Shown: positions 36,652 to 46,213, counted from the stretch's first letter. The stretch: DNA of 64,000 bases from Breoghania sp. L-A4 (GCF_003432385.1 NZ_CP031841.1:2519579-2583578); one strand, 5' to 3'. Notes: a model not told the origin generated them from the letters alone. Translations and numbers: made by a program.

Positions 36652-37834
36652 GCCAGACCTGCCGGCGTGCGGCGCCCCAGGCGCGTGAGGAGGGCCTGTG
36701 CGGCTTCGACCGCCCGCTCCATGCGCTCGCCCAGCGCCTCCAGCCAGCGCGGCCGGGTGTTGGAGACGCTGAGCCAGCCGGCGAGCGCGATCGTCAGGAC
36801 CGGCACCAGGTAGATGCCGGCCATATAGGAGGGGTTGCCGACGGCCAGCGTCGTCGAGCCGAACCCGGCTACGCGCATGCCGACGCAGGCGAGGAGTGCC
36901 GCCAGCACGCCGGCGCTGCGGCCCTGCCGCGTGGAGCGCGCGCCGCCGATGAAGGCGAACACGATCAGGCCGAAGGCGATGGGGTAGAGCGGCTGGGCGA
37001 TCCGGTCGTGCAGCTCGATGGCGAACCGCTCGGTATTGGCGGCGTAATAGTCGTCGCCCGCGTCGGGCCAAAGCAGTTGGGCGATGGTGCGCTCGCTCGG
37101 CTTGAACACCGGCGCGGAGGTCTGGGGCATCAGGCTGGTCAGATCGAAGGCATAGCTCTGGAAGCGGACGATGGAAATCGAGCCGGAGGCCCCGGTCCGC
37201 CGCTGGATCGTGCCGTTGCTCATCACCAGCAGCATCCGGTCGGCGAGCTCCGCCACCTGGCCGCTTTCCGCCAGATAGGTGAAGCTGGTTTCCGGGTCGC
37301 GGACGTCGTCCAGCATCAGGCTTTCCAGCGTGCCGTCGCCATCGCGGTTGCGGATGTGGAAGGTCAGACCCTCGTCGATCTCGATGAAGCGGCCCGGGCG
37401 GATGATGTTGGCAAGCAGGTCGACCCTGACCTTGGTCAGCTCCTCGCGCAGCACGGCGAGCCCCTTGGGCGACACGTAAAGCGAGCACACCAGCATCAGG
37501 ATGCTCAGCATTCCCGCCGCGGCCAGCACCGGCTTGAGCACCTTGGTGCGCGGGGCGCCGGTCGCGCCGATGACGATGAGTTCATTGTCGGAGTTGAGCG
37601 CGTTGAAGACGATCACCAGCGCGATGATGAAGGCGAAGGGCGCGATGATCAGGCTCAGGAAAGGCAGGGCCAGCATGGTGATGCCGAGAAACTGCACGAT
37701 CGTCTGCCCTTGGCGGTCACCAGATCGAGTTGGCGCAAGGCCTGCGTCGTCCACACCACGCCGATGAGCGCGCCGAAGGCGAACACGAAGGCGCTGGCGA
37801 TGCGCTTGAAGATGTAGAGTTCGATCGTCTTCAT
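36648..37834 (-). CDS. lptF: LPS export ABC transporter permease LptF, frameshifted as sequenced
   Basis: First gene of the LPS-export operon. From ATG 37834 the frame reads MKTIELYIFKRIASAFVFAF and continues to LDLVTAKG; at the CCC run 37707-37709 one base is missing, and in the next frame the protein goes on QTIVQFLGITMLALPFL to the stop. With the base restored it is 395 residues, with the same 3+3 membrane layout and periplasmic domain as LptG and the LNSDNELIVIGATGAPRTKV coupling segment. LptF is essential in most Gram-negative bacteria, so a real null mutation is very unlikely. Confidence 0.88.
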
Positions 37835-38382
37835 ACGGGGTCGGCAGGTTCCAGGACGTCTGTGGTGCGCGGCGCTCTGTGGCTATGCAATAGGGCTTTG
37901 ATGCGGCAGTGCGAAACGCTTCTCGAACCGTGAGGCGGTTTGCCGCGCGACGGTGGCGCCCCGGACACACGGTTCCTTCGCCCATTAGCATGGACTTTGG
38001 TGAACGCCGGCTCAATAAACGAGGTTAACAATTCTTTTCAGTGCGCGGTTTCCCGCAGTTTGCGCGCCAATAAAAAGGCGTCCCGCCCGCCGCATAGCTG
38101 GTTAAGGGCGCGCGGTTGCGCCGGTCGTCCGGTGCGGGCGCGGGGGCCGTTGATGCCGGCGGCCCTAAAATCCGCCACACGGGATCTTTAAGTGCGGGTT
38201 GTCGCGCCGCACTATCGGCGTTCCGAATGCTTTTTCGCGATCCGCCCATGGATCGTCACGGCGGCGCTTGCCGTATGGCGCGAGCCGCTGCATTGTCTGC
38301 CCACCGTCGCCGCGTATTTCGCGCGACCCCGATTGGCCCGCCGTCTGGGCCGCTCACCAATTGAAGGAACCGGATCCAAACC
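37835..38382. other. 548 bp divergent gap between lptF and pepA
   Basis: Both flanking genes are transcribed away from this gap, so it must carry promoters for each. A locally AT-rich patch lies near 38005-38045, and several short GC palindromes follow. I found no convincing -35/-10 pair, riboswitch or small gene. Confidence 0.5.
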
Positions 38383-39882
38383 ATGGCACCTCTCCCCAGC
38401 ATCAGCATTTCCAAGCCGGCCGACCCCAAAAAGGGCGTCGCCGTTGTCTATACCGATGAAAGTCTGGGCCTTGGTCCCGCCGCCGCCGCGATTGACAAGG
38501 CCGCGGGCGGCGCGATCACCCGCGCCATCAAGGCGGCGTCGTTTAAGGGCGCGGCCATGGGCACGCTCGATATTGTGGCGCCGGGTGGCGTCGAGCTGGA
38601 CCGCATCGTCCTCGTCGGCATGGGCAAGATGGCGGAGATGAAGGAATACGACTGGGTTCGCCTGGGCGGTGTCAGCATGGGCCAGCTTGTCGGCGCCAAG
38701 GCAACCGCGGCTTCGGTTCATCTTGAGCGCGCCGATGGCGAGGCCGTCGATGCGGACCAGGCGGCTGACGTCGGCATGGGCATGAAGCTGCGCGCCTACA
38801 AATTCGACAAGTACAAGACCGCCAAGGACAAGGATGACAAGCCCAAGGCCGCCAGGATCACGATTCACGTGGAGTGCGCGGGCGACGCCAAGAAGGCATG
38901 GGGCGAGCGCGAGGGCGTTGCCGACGGCGCGATTCTGGCCCGCGATCTGGTCAACGAGCCGGCCAACGTGCTTGGCACCGAGGAATTCGCCCAGGCCGCG
39001 AAGGATCTCGAGAAGGTCGGCGTGAAGGTCGAGATTCTCGATGAAAAGGACATGGCCAAACTGGGCATGCGCTCGCTTCTGGCCGTCGGTCAGGGCTCGG
39101 TGCGTCCGTCCAAGATGGCGATCATGCGCTGGAACGGCGGCAAGGCGAAGCAGCAGCCCATCGCGTTTGTCGGCAAGGGCGTGGTGTTCGACACCGGCGG
39201 CATCTCCATCAAGCCGGCGGCAAGCATGGAAGACATGAAGGGCGACATGGGCGGCGCGGGCGCCGTCACCGGCCTGATGCACGCGCTGGCCGCGCGCAAG
39301 GCGAAAGCGAACGTGGTCGGCGTCATCGGGCTTGTGGAAAACATGCCCGACGCCAACGCCCAGCGCCCGGGCGACATCGTCACCGCCATGTCGGGCAAGA
39401 CCATCGAGGTGCTCAACACCGACGCGGAAGGCCGCATGGTGCTGGCCGACGCCCTTTGGTACACCCAGGAAACCTTCAAGCCGGCCTTCATGATCAATCT
39501 GGCGACGCTCACCGGCGCGATCATCGTGGCGCTGGGCAGCCAGAACGCGGGGCTGTTCTCCAACAACGACGAGCTGTCCGAGCGTCTGATTGCCGCTGGC
39601 TTGGCCACCGGCGAGCCGCTGTGGCGCATGCCGCTGTCGAAGGAATACGACAAGCTGATCGAGGCCAAGAACGCCGACATCAAGAACACCGGCGGGCGCA
39701 ACGCCGGTTCGATCACCGCCGCCCAGTTCCTGCAGCATTTCGTTAATGACGTGCCGTGGGCGCATCTGGACATCGCCGGCACAGCCATGTCCTCGCCGGA
39801 GAACGACATCAACAAGTCCTGGGCCTCGGGCTACGGCGTGCGCCTGCTCGACCGTCTGGTGCGCGACCACTACGAAGGCTGA
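38383..39882 (+). CDS. pepA: Leucyl (cytosol) aminopeptidase
   Basis: A 499-residue M17 aminopeptidase with two metals. The N-terminal macro-like domain covers about residues 1-170; the catalytic domain has [20 protein letters not shown] near 262 (Lys and Asp ligands), DMGGAGAV near 288 and the signature [14 protein letters not shown] near 346. It trims N-terminal residues from peptides and in some bacteria also binds DNA. An intrinsic terminator follows immediately. The next plus-strand gene is holC, a common alphaproteobacterial order. Confidence 0.94.
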   Translation: MAPLPSISISKPADPKKGVAVVYTDESLGLGPAAAAIDKAAGGAITRAIKAASFKGAAMGTLDIVAPGGVELDRIVLVGMGKMAEMKEYDWVRLGGVSMGQLVGAKATAASVHLERADGEAVDADQAADVGMGMKLRAYKFDKYKTAKDKDDKPKAARITIHVECAGDAKKAWGEREGVADGAILARDLVNEPANVLGTEEFAQAAKDLEKVGVKVEILDEKDMAKLGMRSLLAVGQGSVRPSKMAIMRWNGGKAKQQPIAFVGKGVVFDTGGISIKPAASMEDMKGDMGGAGAVTGLMHALAARKAKANVVGVIGLVENMPDANAQRPGDIVTAMSGKTIEVLNTDAEGRMVLADALWYTQETFKPAFMINLATLTGAIIVALGSQNAGLFSNNDELSERLIAAGLATGEPLWRMPLSKEYDKLIEAKNADIKNTGGRNAGSITAAQFLQHFVNDVPWAHLDIAGTAMSSPENDINKSWASGYGVRLLDRLVRDHYEG

Positions 39883-39885
39883 CGC

Positions 39886-39921
39886 AAAACCGCCCGGCGC
39901 GCAATGCGTGCCGGGCGGTTT
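39886..39921 (+). terminator. Intrinsic terminator of pepA
   Basis: AAACCGCCCGGC pairs with GCCGGGCGGTTT around a loop of about ten bases, three bases past the pepA stop. The stem begins with an A run and ends in TTT, so it could work in both directions, also for the minus-strand 40-codon gene at 40019-40141. Confidence 0.8.
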
Positions 39922-40707
39922 GAATTCCAGGACGAACCGGCTAGATGGCCTCTTCAGCAAATGCGAAGAGCCATCAACCGGGAAAGCGCTGCAGGTCGGA
40001 TGGGCCGGCGCTCAGGCGTTAGCAGGTCTTGTAGGCCTGCTGGCATGCGCTGGCTTCATCGGTGACGACGACGCCGAGGCTGGCCATGGCGCCGGCGATG
40101 CCGGCGACAAGAAACACGAAAAGAACACAACGCGCGATCATTGAGCACTCCTGGAGACACCGGCCTTCGGACGGAAGGGCTGGCGCTCGATCCTTGATGT
40201 TCGGGCATCGCGTCCGGCGGACGATGATGCTCCGATGAGCCTGCGTGAAACCACGGATAAGCCGTTCGGGCAGGGCGTGCTGTGACTCCTGTCACCCGTG
40301 CGACGATTTCTGGCGGCATGCTGGCTGCTGGGCGGTGTCTATGCGGTTAACGCGCGTTCACCACAACCGATAAAAGCGCAGGCAGGTGTGGATCATATGC
40401 ATTCCCTGGCGCCTGTTGCGCGAATGCCGCACAAAGCGCTGTCTGGACTGTCATTGGGAGAAACCGTGACGTCATTTATGCGAAAATGCCGCTGACGCGC
40501 CCGATGCTCATTGCACTGCGGATGGCGTGGAATCGGGCGGGTCCGTATGCGAAGGTGCAGGCGAATCAAGCGGCTGGAGCCGGTCCGCGCGGCGGGCCGG
40601 GGAGGCGCGATGCGCCGCCGGGTGTTCCGTGCGCCTTGTCGGGCTGTTACAGTGCGATTGGGTGCGAACGGCGGCCCAGAGATCATGCGCGGGACAAGGA
40701 CCACTTG
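39922..40707. other. 786 bp interval between pepA and holC
   Basis: The only coding region I support here is the short minus-strand frame at 40019-40141. A 65-codon GTG frame at 40298-40495 starts with a hydrophobic stretch but has no ribosome binding site. The remainder holds no recognised feature. Confidence 0.5.
40019..40141 (-). CDS. 40-residue putative membrane/secreted peptide
   Basis: From ATG 40141 the frame encodes 40 residues ending at TAA 40019. It opens MIARCVLFVFLVAGIAGAMA, one hydrophobic segment after a single Arg, and closes with DEASACQQAYKTC, giving two cysteines in the last eight residues. AGGAG sits seven bases upstream of the ATG, which is strong support for translation. 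No family is recognised. It could be a small membrane protein or, if cut after the hydrophobic part, a tiny exported peptide. Confidence 0.55.
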   Translation of the reverse strand: MIARCVLFVFLVAGIAGAMASLGVVVTDEASACQQAYKTC

Positions 40708-41157
40708 GTGAGCGACGTACTGTTTTATCATCTGCAGCATCAGCCGCTGGAAAAGGTCCTGCCGGGCTTGCTCGAAAAGTGCCTTGAGCGCGAATGGCGA
40801 GTCGTCGTGCAGGCGGGCGACGCCGATGCCCTGAAGGCCCTCGATACCCTGCTGTGGTCCTATCGCGCCGACGCCTTCCTGCCGCACGCGCTTGCCGGCG
40901 GGGAGGACGATGCGCGCCAGCCGATCCTGTTGAGCGAGGCGCCGGACAATCCCAACGCGGCCGCCGTGCGCTTTCTGGTGCACCGCGCCGAGCCGCCGGA
41001 TCTGGCCGAATACACCCGCGCGGTGTTTCTTTTCGATGGAAATGATCCGGACGCGCTGGCTCAGGCGCGCGGCCACTGGAAGCTGCAGAAGGCCGCCGGT
41101 CACGCGCTCACCTATTGGCAGCAGGGCGACAGCGGCGGCTGGGTCAAGAAGGCGTGA
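40708..41157 (+). CDS. holC: DNA polymerase III chi subunit
   Basis: A 149-residue HolC protein that links the clamp loader to single-stranded DNA-binding protein. It begins VSDVLFYHLQHQPLEKVLPGL, and has the ALDTLLWSYRADAFLPH segment near 50-66, PILLSE and FLFDGND later, all typical. The GTG at 40708 has AAGGA eight bases upstream and gives the normal length for alphaproteobacteria. Separated from pepA by a terminator and an unusually long gap. Confidence 0.88.
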   Translation: MSDVLFYHLQHQPLEKVLPGLLEKCLEREWRVVVQAGDADALKALDTLLWSYRADAFLPHALAGGEDDARQPILLSEAPDNPNAAAVRFLVHRAEPPDLAEYTRAVFLFDGNDPDALAQARGHWKLQKAAGHALTYWQQGDSGGWVKKA

Positions 41158-41186
41158 CGGTTTCTCCCGACGGACGATGTTTTTAC

Positions 41187-41197
41187 AGGAGGTGATC
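41187..41197 (+). promoter_or_regulatory. Near-perfect Shine-Dalgarno for the methyltransferase gene
   Basis: AGGAGGTGA at 41187-41195 matches the anti-Shine-Dalgarno end of 16S rRNA over nine bases and fixes the GTG start at 41198, ruling out earlier in-frame starts that overlap holC. Confidence 0.8.
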
Positions 41198-41902
41198 GTG
41201 AGCGACATTCGCGATGAACCAGGATTTTCGGACCGGCGCACGGAGGCGCTGCGGCGTCTTGACGAGCTGACGGGCGCAAAGGGCGGCGATCCCGAGGATC
41301 GCCGGTCATGGTTCGAGCAGGTCTACGAGCTGGCGGACGACGATCCCGCCGCGGTGCCCTGGGCGGATCTCAAGCCCAAGGACGTTCTGGTGGCCTGGCT
41401 CGCCAGGAACCCCGGCGCGGGCCGCCGGGCGCTCGATGTGGCCTGCGGGCTCGGCGACAACGCCGAGGCGCTGTCGGCCGCCGGCTGGGCGACCACCGCT
41501 TTCGATCTCGCCGACGGCGCCATTCAATGGGCCCGGAGGCGGTTTCCCGACACCAAGGTCGATTATCAGGTCGCCGATCTGTTCAACCCGCCTCAGGAGT
41601 GGATCGGCGCGTTTGATCTGGTGCACGAGTGCTACACGCTGCAGGCCCTGCACGGCGATCTGCGCGAGCGGGGATTTGCCGCCATCGCCAATCTGGTTGC
41701 CCCCGGCGGCACGCTGCTGGTGATCACCCGCTCGGGCGAGGACGGCGTCGGTTATGACGGTCCGCCCTGGCCGCTGACGCCGTCGGAGCTCGACCGGTTT
41801 CGGGATCTCGGCTTCGCCCTGCGCTCGCATCGCGCCTACGACGTCCACCGGCCCGACGGCCGGGTGATCGAGCATGTGATGGCGGAGTTCCGCAAGAAAT
41901 AG
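41198..41902 (+). CDS. Class I SAM-dependent methyltransferase
   Basis: A 234-residue methyltransferase. SAM-binding motif I is ALDVACGLGDNAEALSAAG near 77-95, followed by AFDLADGAIQWARRRFP (motif post I), QVADLFNPP and APGGTLLVITR. An N-terminal helical region of about 70 residues precedes the fold. The pattern is closest to thiopurine methyltransferase/UbiE-like small-molecule methyltransferases; the substrate is unknown. It follows holC by 40 bp on the same strand. Confidence 0.75.
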   Translation: MSDIRDEPGFSDRRTEALRRLDELTGAKGGDPEDRRSWFEQVYELADDDPAAVPWADLKPKDVLVAWLARNPGAGRRALDVACGLGDNAEALSAAGWATTAFDLADGAIQWARRRFPDTKVDYQVADLFNPPQEWIGAFDLVHECYTLQALHGDLRERGFAAIANLVAPGGTLLVITRSGEDGVGYDGPPWPLTPSELDRFRDLGFALRSHRAYDVHRPDGRVIEHVMAEFRKK

Positions 41903-41982
41903 TATGCGATCGCAAACGATAGCCGCGATCGCGTCCCTTCAAACGAAACGGTCTCGAATTTGAATCAAAAAACCGTCAAAAA

Positions 41983-42010
41983 TCCCTCGAATTCGCGCGA
42001 ATTCGAGGGA
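41983..42010 (-). terminator. 28-base perfect palindrome, likely terminator
   Basis: The sequence is perfectly self-complementary: TCCCTCGAATTCGC followed by its exact reverse complement. On the minus strand it is followed by a T run (complement of AAAAA at 41978-41982), so it would end transcripts coming from the crotonase gene 190 bp upstream. The same structure faces the methyltransferase gene from the other side. Confidence 0.65.
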
Positions 42011-42059
42011 AAATAGAAAGCCCTGTTTGAACCGGGGGGCAAGGCTCATGCCCCGCGGT

Positions 42060-42134
42060 CGTCATCCTCGGCCTTGTGCCGAGGATCCATGTTTTCAATG
42101 AGTTGCGGGTGGTCGGGACAAGCCCGGCCATGAC
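42060..42134. repeat. Inverted pair of CGTCATCCTCGG-type elements, copy 2
   Basis: The left arm 42060-42090 is nearly identical to 28869-28899 (CGTCATCCTCGGCC, GTGCCGAGGATCCAT). The right arm, about 42105-42134, is an inverted diverged partner ending GGCCATGACG. It lies between convergent genes. Confidence 0.65.
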
Positions 42135-42201
42135 GCGGACGGGATTTTCACGGCGCGGCGCGATCTCGACGCAATTCGACCGTTTTGACGCTTTTGACGC
42201 G

Positions 42202-43014
42202 TCAAATGCGCTCGAAATCGCCGCTGCGGCCGGCGCCGCGGGCAAATCTCTGGGCGCCTGAAATGCCTTCCTTTTGCAGGATCGAGCGACTGGCCCATTC
42301 AATGCTCAGCGCCTCGTTGATCGGCTTGCCCCAGGCGGCGTAGGCCGCCTTGCGGTCGGCGCGCACGCATTCGGGCGGGAAGCGGGCGATCTCCGCGGCC
42401 AGCGCCCTTGCGGCGCTCAAGGCATCGCCGTGGGGCACGATTCTCTCAGCCAGTCCAATACGTTGGCACTCGTCTGCCATGATCTTGCGGCCGGTCAGGA
42501 TCAGGTCCATGGCGCGCCCCATGCCGACCAGGCGCGGCAGCCGCACGGTGCCGCCGTCGATCAACGGAACGCCCCAGCGGCGGCAGAAGACGCCCATATA
42601 GGCCGTTTCCTCCATCACCCGCATGTCGGCGAGCAGCGCCAGCTCCATGCCTCCGGCCACAGCGGGTCCGGAAATGGCGGCAAGCAGCGGTTTGTCGAGG
42701 GTCAGCCGGGTCGGCCCCATCGGTCCGCGCGGGATGTCGGAGCCGTTGCCACCATGCCAGCCGGCGGGGATATCCAGATCGCCCAGCGGGCGGCGTTCCT
42801 GTTCCAGGGAACCCGCGTACTTGAGATCGAATCCGGCGCAGAACGCGCCGCCGGCGCCCGTGAGAACCGCCACGCGGGCGTCATCATCCGCGTTGAACCG
42901 CAGAAACGCTTCGCTCAGCGCTTCGGCTGTGTCCGGGTCCACGGCGTTGCGCGCCTCCGGACGGTCGATGGTGATGATCGTGACGGCCCCGTCGCGCTCG
43001 ACTGCAATGCTCAT
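42202..43014 (-). CDS. Enoyl-CoA hydratase/isomerase (crotonase) family protein
   Basis: A 270-residue crotonase-fold protein. The oxyanion-hole segments are present: AFCAGFDLKYAG near 58-69 and AISGPAVAGGMELALLADMRV near 113-133, and the N-terminal ITIDRPEARNAVDPDTAEAL is typical. One catalytic Glu position is plausible near 121. Family members hydrate enoyl-CoA or catalyse related steps; substrate cannot be assigned. It has no beta-oxidation neighbours. Confidence 0.82.
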   Translation of the reverse strand: MSIAVERDGAVTIITIDRPEARNAVDPDTAEALSEAFLRFNADDDARVAVLTGAGGAFCAGFDLKYAGSLEQERRPLGDLDIPAGWHGGNGSDIPRGPMGPTRLTLDKPLLAAISGPAVAGGMELALLADMRVMEETAYMGVFCRRWGVPLIDGGTVRLPRLVGMGRAMDLILTGRKIMADECQRIGLAERIVPHGDALSAARALAAEIARFPPECVRADRKAAYAAWGKPINEALSIEWASRSILQKEGISGAQRFARGAGRSGDFERI

Positions 43015-43332
43015 AGGCTTGTTCCCCCGGTGATCGTTTTTTCAAACGATAGCGGAAATTCGAGTGCGGGGGATAGGGGGCTCTGTCGACGCGAGATTGT
43101 CCGGTGGAGCGTGCATCGGTGATGGAGCACGCCGCGCATCCTTCGAGACAGCCGCTGCGCGGCTTCCTCAGGATGAGGCTTTCTTGTTGTGAATCAAGAG
43201 ATTGCATGCCGCCGGGCCACAACAATCGACCTCATCCTGAGGAGGGCCGATGGCCCGTCTCGAAGGATGGGCCGCTTGCGCGCCATCCCGCACCAACGCC
43301 TTGCATGCCCGGGCAGTACGGCTTCAGCGCGG
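43015..43332. other. 318 bp gap holding a paired inverted repeat
   Basis: Between the crotonase start and the ABC-F stop (both minus strand) the main content is the inverted pair at 43137-43269. A small imperfect hairpin lies next to the crotonase start (43032-43050). No gene is supported. Confidence 0.6.
43137..43269. repeat. Inverted pair of CATCCTTCGAGAC elements, copy 2
   Basis: The left arm 43137-43178 and right arm 43230-43269 form the same dyad as 28581-28702, with the same termini (CATCCTTCGAGAC and CCTCAGGATGAGG) but a different spacer, again partly self-complementary (TTGTTGTG opposite CACAACAA). Confidence 0.8.
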
Positions 43333-45219
43333 CTATTCGGCCGCCGTGGCCTCTTCGTATTGAGACGTCATGCCGAGCCAGTCTTCCTCGGCCCTGGCCA
43401 GGGCCTTCTCGGTGTCGGCCTTGCGCTTGGCGAGTTGCGTCGCCTTCAGCGGATCGCGGGCATAAAGTTCCGGGTCCGCGAGCAGCCTGTCAAAGCGCTT
43501 GATGTCGCCCTGCAGCTTCTCCACCTTGCGTTCCGCCGCCTGGATCTGCTTGCGCAATGGCGCCAGCTGGGCGCGCTTTTCCGCCGCCCCCCGGCGCCGG
43601 TCCTGGGCCGAACCGCGCTGCTGCTTGTCCATTTCGCCGGCCCGGTCGGCGCCCTTGCCGCCTTGCAGGATCATCTTGCGATACTCTTCCATATCGCCGT
43701 CGTAATTGGTTACGGTGCCGTCGGCCACCAGCCACAGCCGGTCGGCCGACGCCTCCACCAGATGCCGGTCATGCGAGATCAGGATCACCGCGCCCTGATA
43801 ATCGTTGAGCGCGAAGACCAGCGCTTCGCGGCTGTCGATGTCCAGATGGTTGGTCGGCTCGTCGAGGATCAGCAGGTTGGGTCCGTCGAACGTGGCCAAG
43901 CCCAGCAAAAGTCTCGCCTTTTCGCCGCCGGAGAGATCCTTGGCGGCGGTTTCCATGCGGTCGGTCGGCAGACCGAAGCGGGCGACGCGGCCGCGCACCT
44001 TGCCTTCCGGCTCGCCCGGCATGCGGGCGCGCACGTGCTGCACCGGCGAGTGTTCGGGCACCAGTTCGTCCAGCTGGTGCTGGGCGAAATAGGCGATCTT
44101 CATCTTGTTGGCCCGCGCCATATGGCCGGAAATCAGCTCCAGCCGCCCGGCCAGAAGCTTTGCGAAGGTGGACTTGCCGTTGCCGTTGGCGCCGAGCAGC
44201 GCGATCCGGTCGTCCGGGTCCAGCCGCAGGTTCAGGTTCTTGAGCACCGGCTTGCCATCATAGCCGACGCTTGCGCCCTCGAGCGCGATCAGCGGCGGGG
44301 CGGGGACCACCTTGGGCTCCGGGAAGGAGATCGGCTGGCGCATGTCGTTGGCCGCCGCCTGGATCGGCTCCATGCGCTCGAGCATCTTCAGCCGCGACTG
44401 CGCCTGGCGCGCCTTGGACGCCTTGGCGCGGAAGCGATTGACGAACGCTTCCATATGCTTGCGCTGGGTTTCCTGCTTCTCGCGATGCTTTTCCTGCACC
44501 GCCATGTTCTCGCGACGCTGGCGCTCGAAATTGTCGTAGCCGCCGCGATAGGACGTCAGCTTGAGCTGGTCCAGATGCACGATGGTGTCCACCGCCTTGT
44601 TGAGCAGGTCGCGGTCATGCGAGATCAGCAGCACGGTGTAGGGATAGCGCGCGATGTAGGTTTCCAGCCACAGCGTGCCTTCCAGATCGAGATAGTTGGT
44701 CGGCTCATCCAGCAGCAGCAGGTCGGGCTCGGAGAACAGCACGGCGGCGAGCGCCACGCGCATCCGCCAGCCGCCGGAAAACGCAGAGCAGGGTTGCTGC
44801 TGGGCGGCGGCCGAAAAGCCGAGCCCGTGAAGGATCGAGCCGGCGCGCGCTTCCGCCGTGTGCGAGTCGATGTCGGCCAGCCGCATGTGGATCTCGCCGA
44901 TGCGGTGCGGGTCGGTCGCGGTCTCCGCTTCCGCCAGCAGCGCCGAGCGCTCGGTGTCGGCGGCCAGCACCACGTCGATCAGGGAGATGTCCGATCCGGG
45001 CGCTTCCTGGGCCACCTGGCCGACGCGCGCGTTGCGGCGCACCGTGAGCGAGCCGGATTCCGGCGACAGATCGCCGGTGATCAGGCCGAAAAGCGTTGAT
45101 TTGCCCGTGCCATTGCGACCGACCAAGCCGACCTTCGCGCCCTCGGGCACGACGACGGAGGCCTGGTCAAGCAGGGTACGGCCGGCAATCCGGTATGTGA
45201 GTTCGTTGACATGCAGCAT
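43333..45219 (-). CDS. ABC-F family ATP-binding protein (Uup/YheS-like)
   Basis: A 628-residue soluble protein with two ABC domains and no membrane part. Domain one has Walker A GRNGTGKSTLF near 36 and signature FSGGWRMRVAL; domain two has GANGNGKSTFAKLLAG near 340 and LSGGEKARLLLGLATFDGPN. The P-site-type linker between them is rich in Arg/Lys/Gln (about 240-300), and a Lys/Arg rich coiled coil forms the last 90 residues. ABC-F proteins act on the ribosome or, for Uup, on branched DNA. AAGG lies upstream of ATG 45219. Confidence 0.88.
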   Translation of the reverse strand: MLHVNELTYRIAGRTLLDQASVVVPEGAKVGLVGRNGTGKSTLFGLITGDLSPESGSLTVRRNARVGQVAQEAPGSDISLIDVVLAADTERSALLAEAETATDPHRIGEIHMRLADIDSHTAEARAGSILHGLGFSAAAQQQPCSAFSGGWRMRVALAAVLFSEPDLLLLDEPTNYLDLEGTLWLETYIARYPYTVLLISHDRDLLNKAVDTIVHLDQLKLTSYRGGYDNFERQRRENMAVQEKHREKQETQRKHMEAFVNRFRAKASKARQAQSRLKMLERMEPIQAAANDMRQPISFPEPKVVPAPPLIALEGASVGYDGKPVLKNLNLRLDPDDRIALLGANGNGKSTFAKLLAGRLELISGHMARANKMKIAYFAQHQLDELVPEHSPVQHVRARMPGEPEGKVRGRVARFGLPTDRMETAAKDLSGGEKARLLLGLATFDGPNLLILDEPTNHLDIDSREALVFALNDYQGAVILISHDRHLVEASADRLWLVADGTVTNYDGDMEEYRKMILQGGKGADRAGEMDKQQRGSAQDRRRGAAEKRAQLAPLRKQIQAAERKVEKLQGDIKRFDRLLADPELYARDPLKATQLAKRKADTEKALARAEEDWLGMTSQYEEATAAE

Positions 45220-45394
45220 GGCGCCTTTTGGCGCGGACCGTGTCCCGTTGCAAGAGCAATCACGCGTGCAGTGCGAAGAACGTGACTTTGCGACCCGTTT
45301 TGGCCGTATTCGCGCGTATCCGAGGTTGCCGCTGCGGCATGTCGCTTCGTATAATTACACAGGGCCGGGGGGCCTCTTGCTTTGGAGCGTCGTC

Positions 45395-46213
45395 ATGTGT
45401 GTTCCGGGTTGCCAGGAAGCGGTTGTCGCGCGGTTGTCGCGCCGCGGATTTTTCAAGGGCGCGGGTGCGGCTGCCGCAACCGCCGCCACGTTCCAGGCCT
45501 TTGCGCCGCCGGCGCGCGCGGCCCCCGCCAGTTTCAGCCGTGCCGTCGACCTGACGCACCGGCTGGTGGAGAATTTTCCCACCTATTTCGGCGGCAACCA
45601 GATCGAATTCGAAAAGATGTTTTCTTTTGAGGAGGACGGGTTCAACGTCAACCGCTGGCATCTGGTCGAGCACACCGGCACCCACATGGACGCGCCGCTG
45701 CATTTCTCCAAGGACGGGGCGTCGGCGGCCGACGTGCCGGTCGACCAGCTCGTGCTGCCGCTCGCCGTTATCGACGTGAAGGCACAGGCCGCCGCAGACC
45801 CGGACTATCAGGTAAGTGCGCAGGATCTTTTGGACTGGGAGACAGCCAACGGTCCATTGCCGCAGGGCGGCTGCGTGGCGATGAACTCCGGCTGGGATCA
45901 ATTCGCTGGAAACGAAAAGTTCCGCAACGCCGATGCCGACGGCAAGATGCATTTCCCCGGCTTTGCTCTGGAAGCAACCGAATTGCTGATGGAACGCGGC
46001 GTCACCGGCATGGCGGTGGACACGCTGTCGCTCGACTATGGATTGTCGACCGATTTCGTCACCCACTACGCCTGGCTGCCGTCCGGGCGCTGGGGCATGG
46101 AAGCGGTCGCCAACCTTGATCAGGTGCCGGCGACGGGCGCGACACTGGTGGTCGGCGCCCCAAAAATCGCCGGCGCCAGCGGCGGCCCCAGCCGGCTGAT
46201 CGCGCTGGTTTAG
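45395..46213 (+). CDS. Cyclase family protein with Tat signal (kynurenine formamidase-like)
   Basis: A 272-residue protein. The N-terminus carries a twin-arginine motif SRRGFFKGAG and an Ala-rich hydrophobic region ending PPARAAP, so it should be exported folded. The metal site of the cyclase family is HTGTHMDAPLHF near 86-97, preceded by VDLTHRLVENFPTYFGG. Family members are manganese- or zinc-dependent hydrolases such as formamidases and isatin hydrolase. Export is common in the subgroup with Tat signals; the substrate is unknown. Divergent from the ABC-F gene. Confidence 0.83.
   Translation: MCVPGCQEAVVARLSRRGFFKGAGAAAATAATFQAFAPPARAAPASFSRAVDLTHRLVENFPTYFGGNQIEFEKMFSFEEDGFNVNRWHLVEHTGTHMDAPLHFSKDGASAADVPVDQLVLPLAVIDVKAQAAADPDYQVSAQDLLDWETANGPLPQGGCVAMNSGWDQFAGNEKFRNADADGKMHFPGFALEATELLMERGVTGMAVDTLSLDYGLSTDFVTHYAWLPSGRWGMEAVANLDQVPATGATLVVGAPKIAGASGGPSRLIALV

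Noticed and set aside
40298-40495. A 65-codon GTG frame beginning with a hydrophobic stretch
   Set aside because: No ribosome binding site upstream and no sequence pattern beyond a short hydrophobic start; too weak to call.
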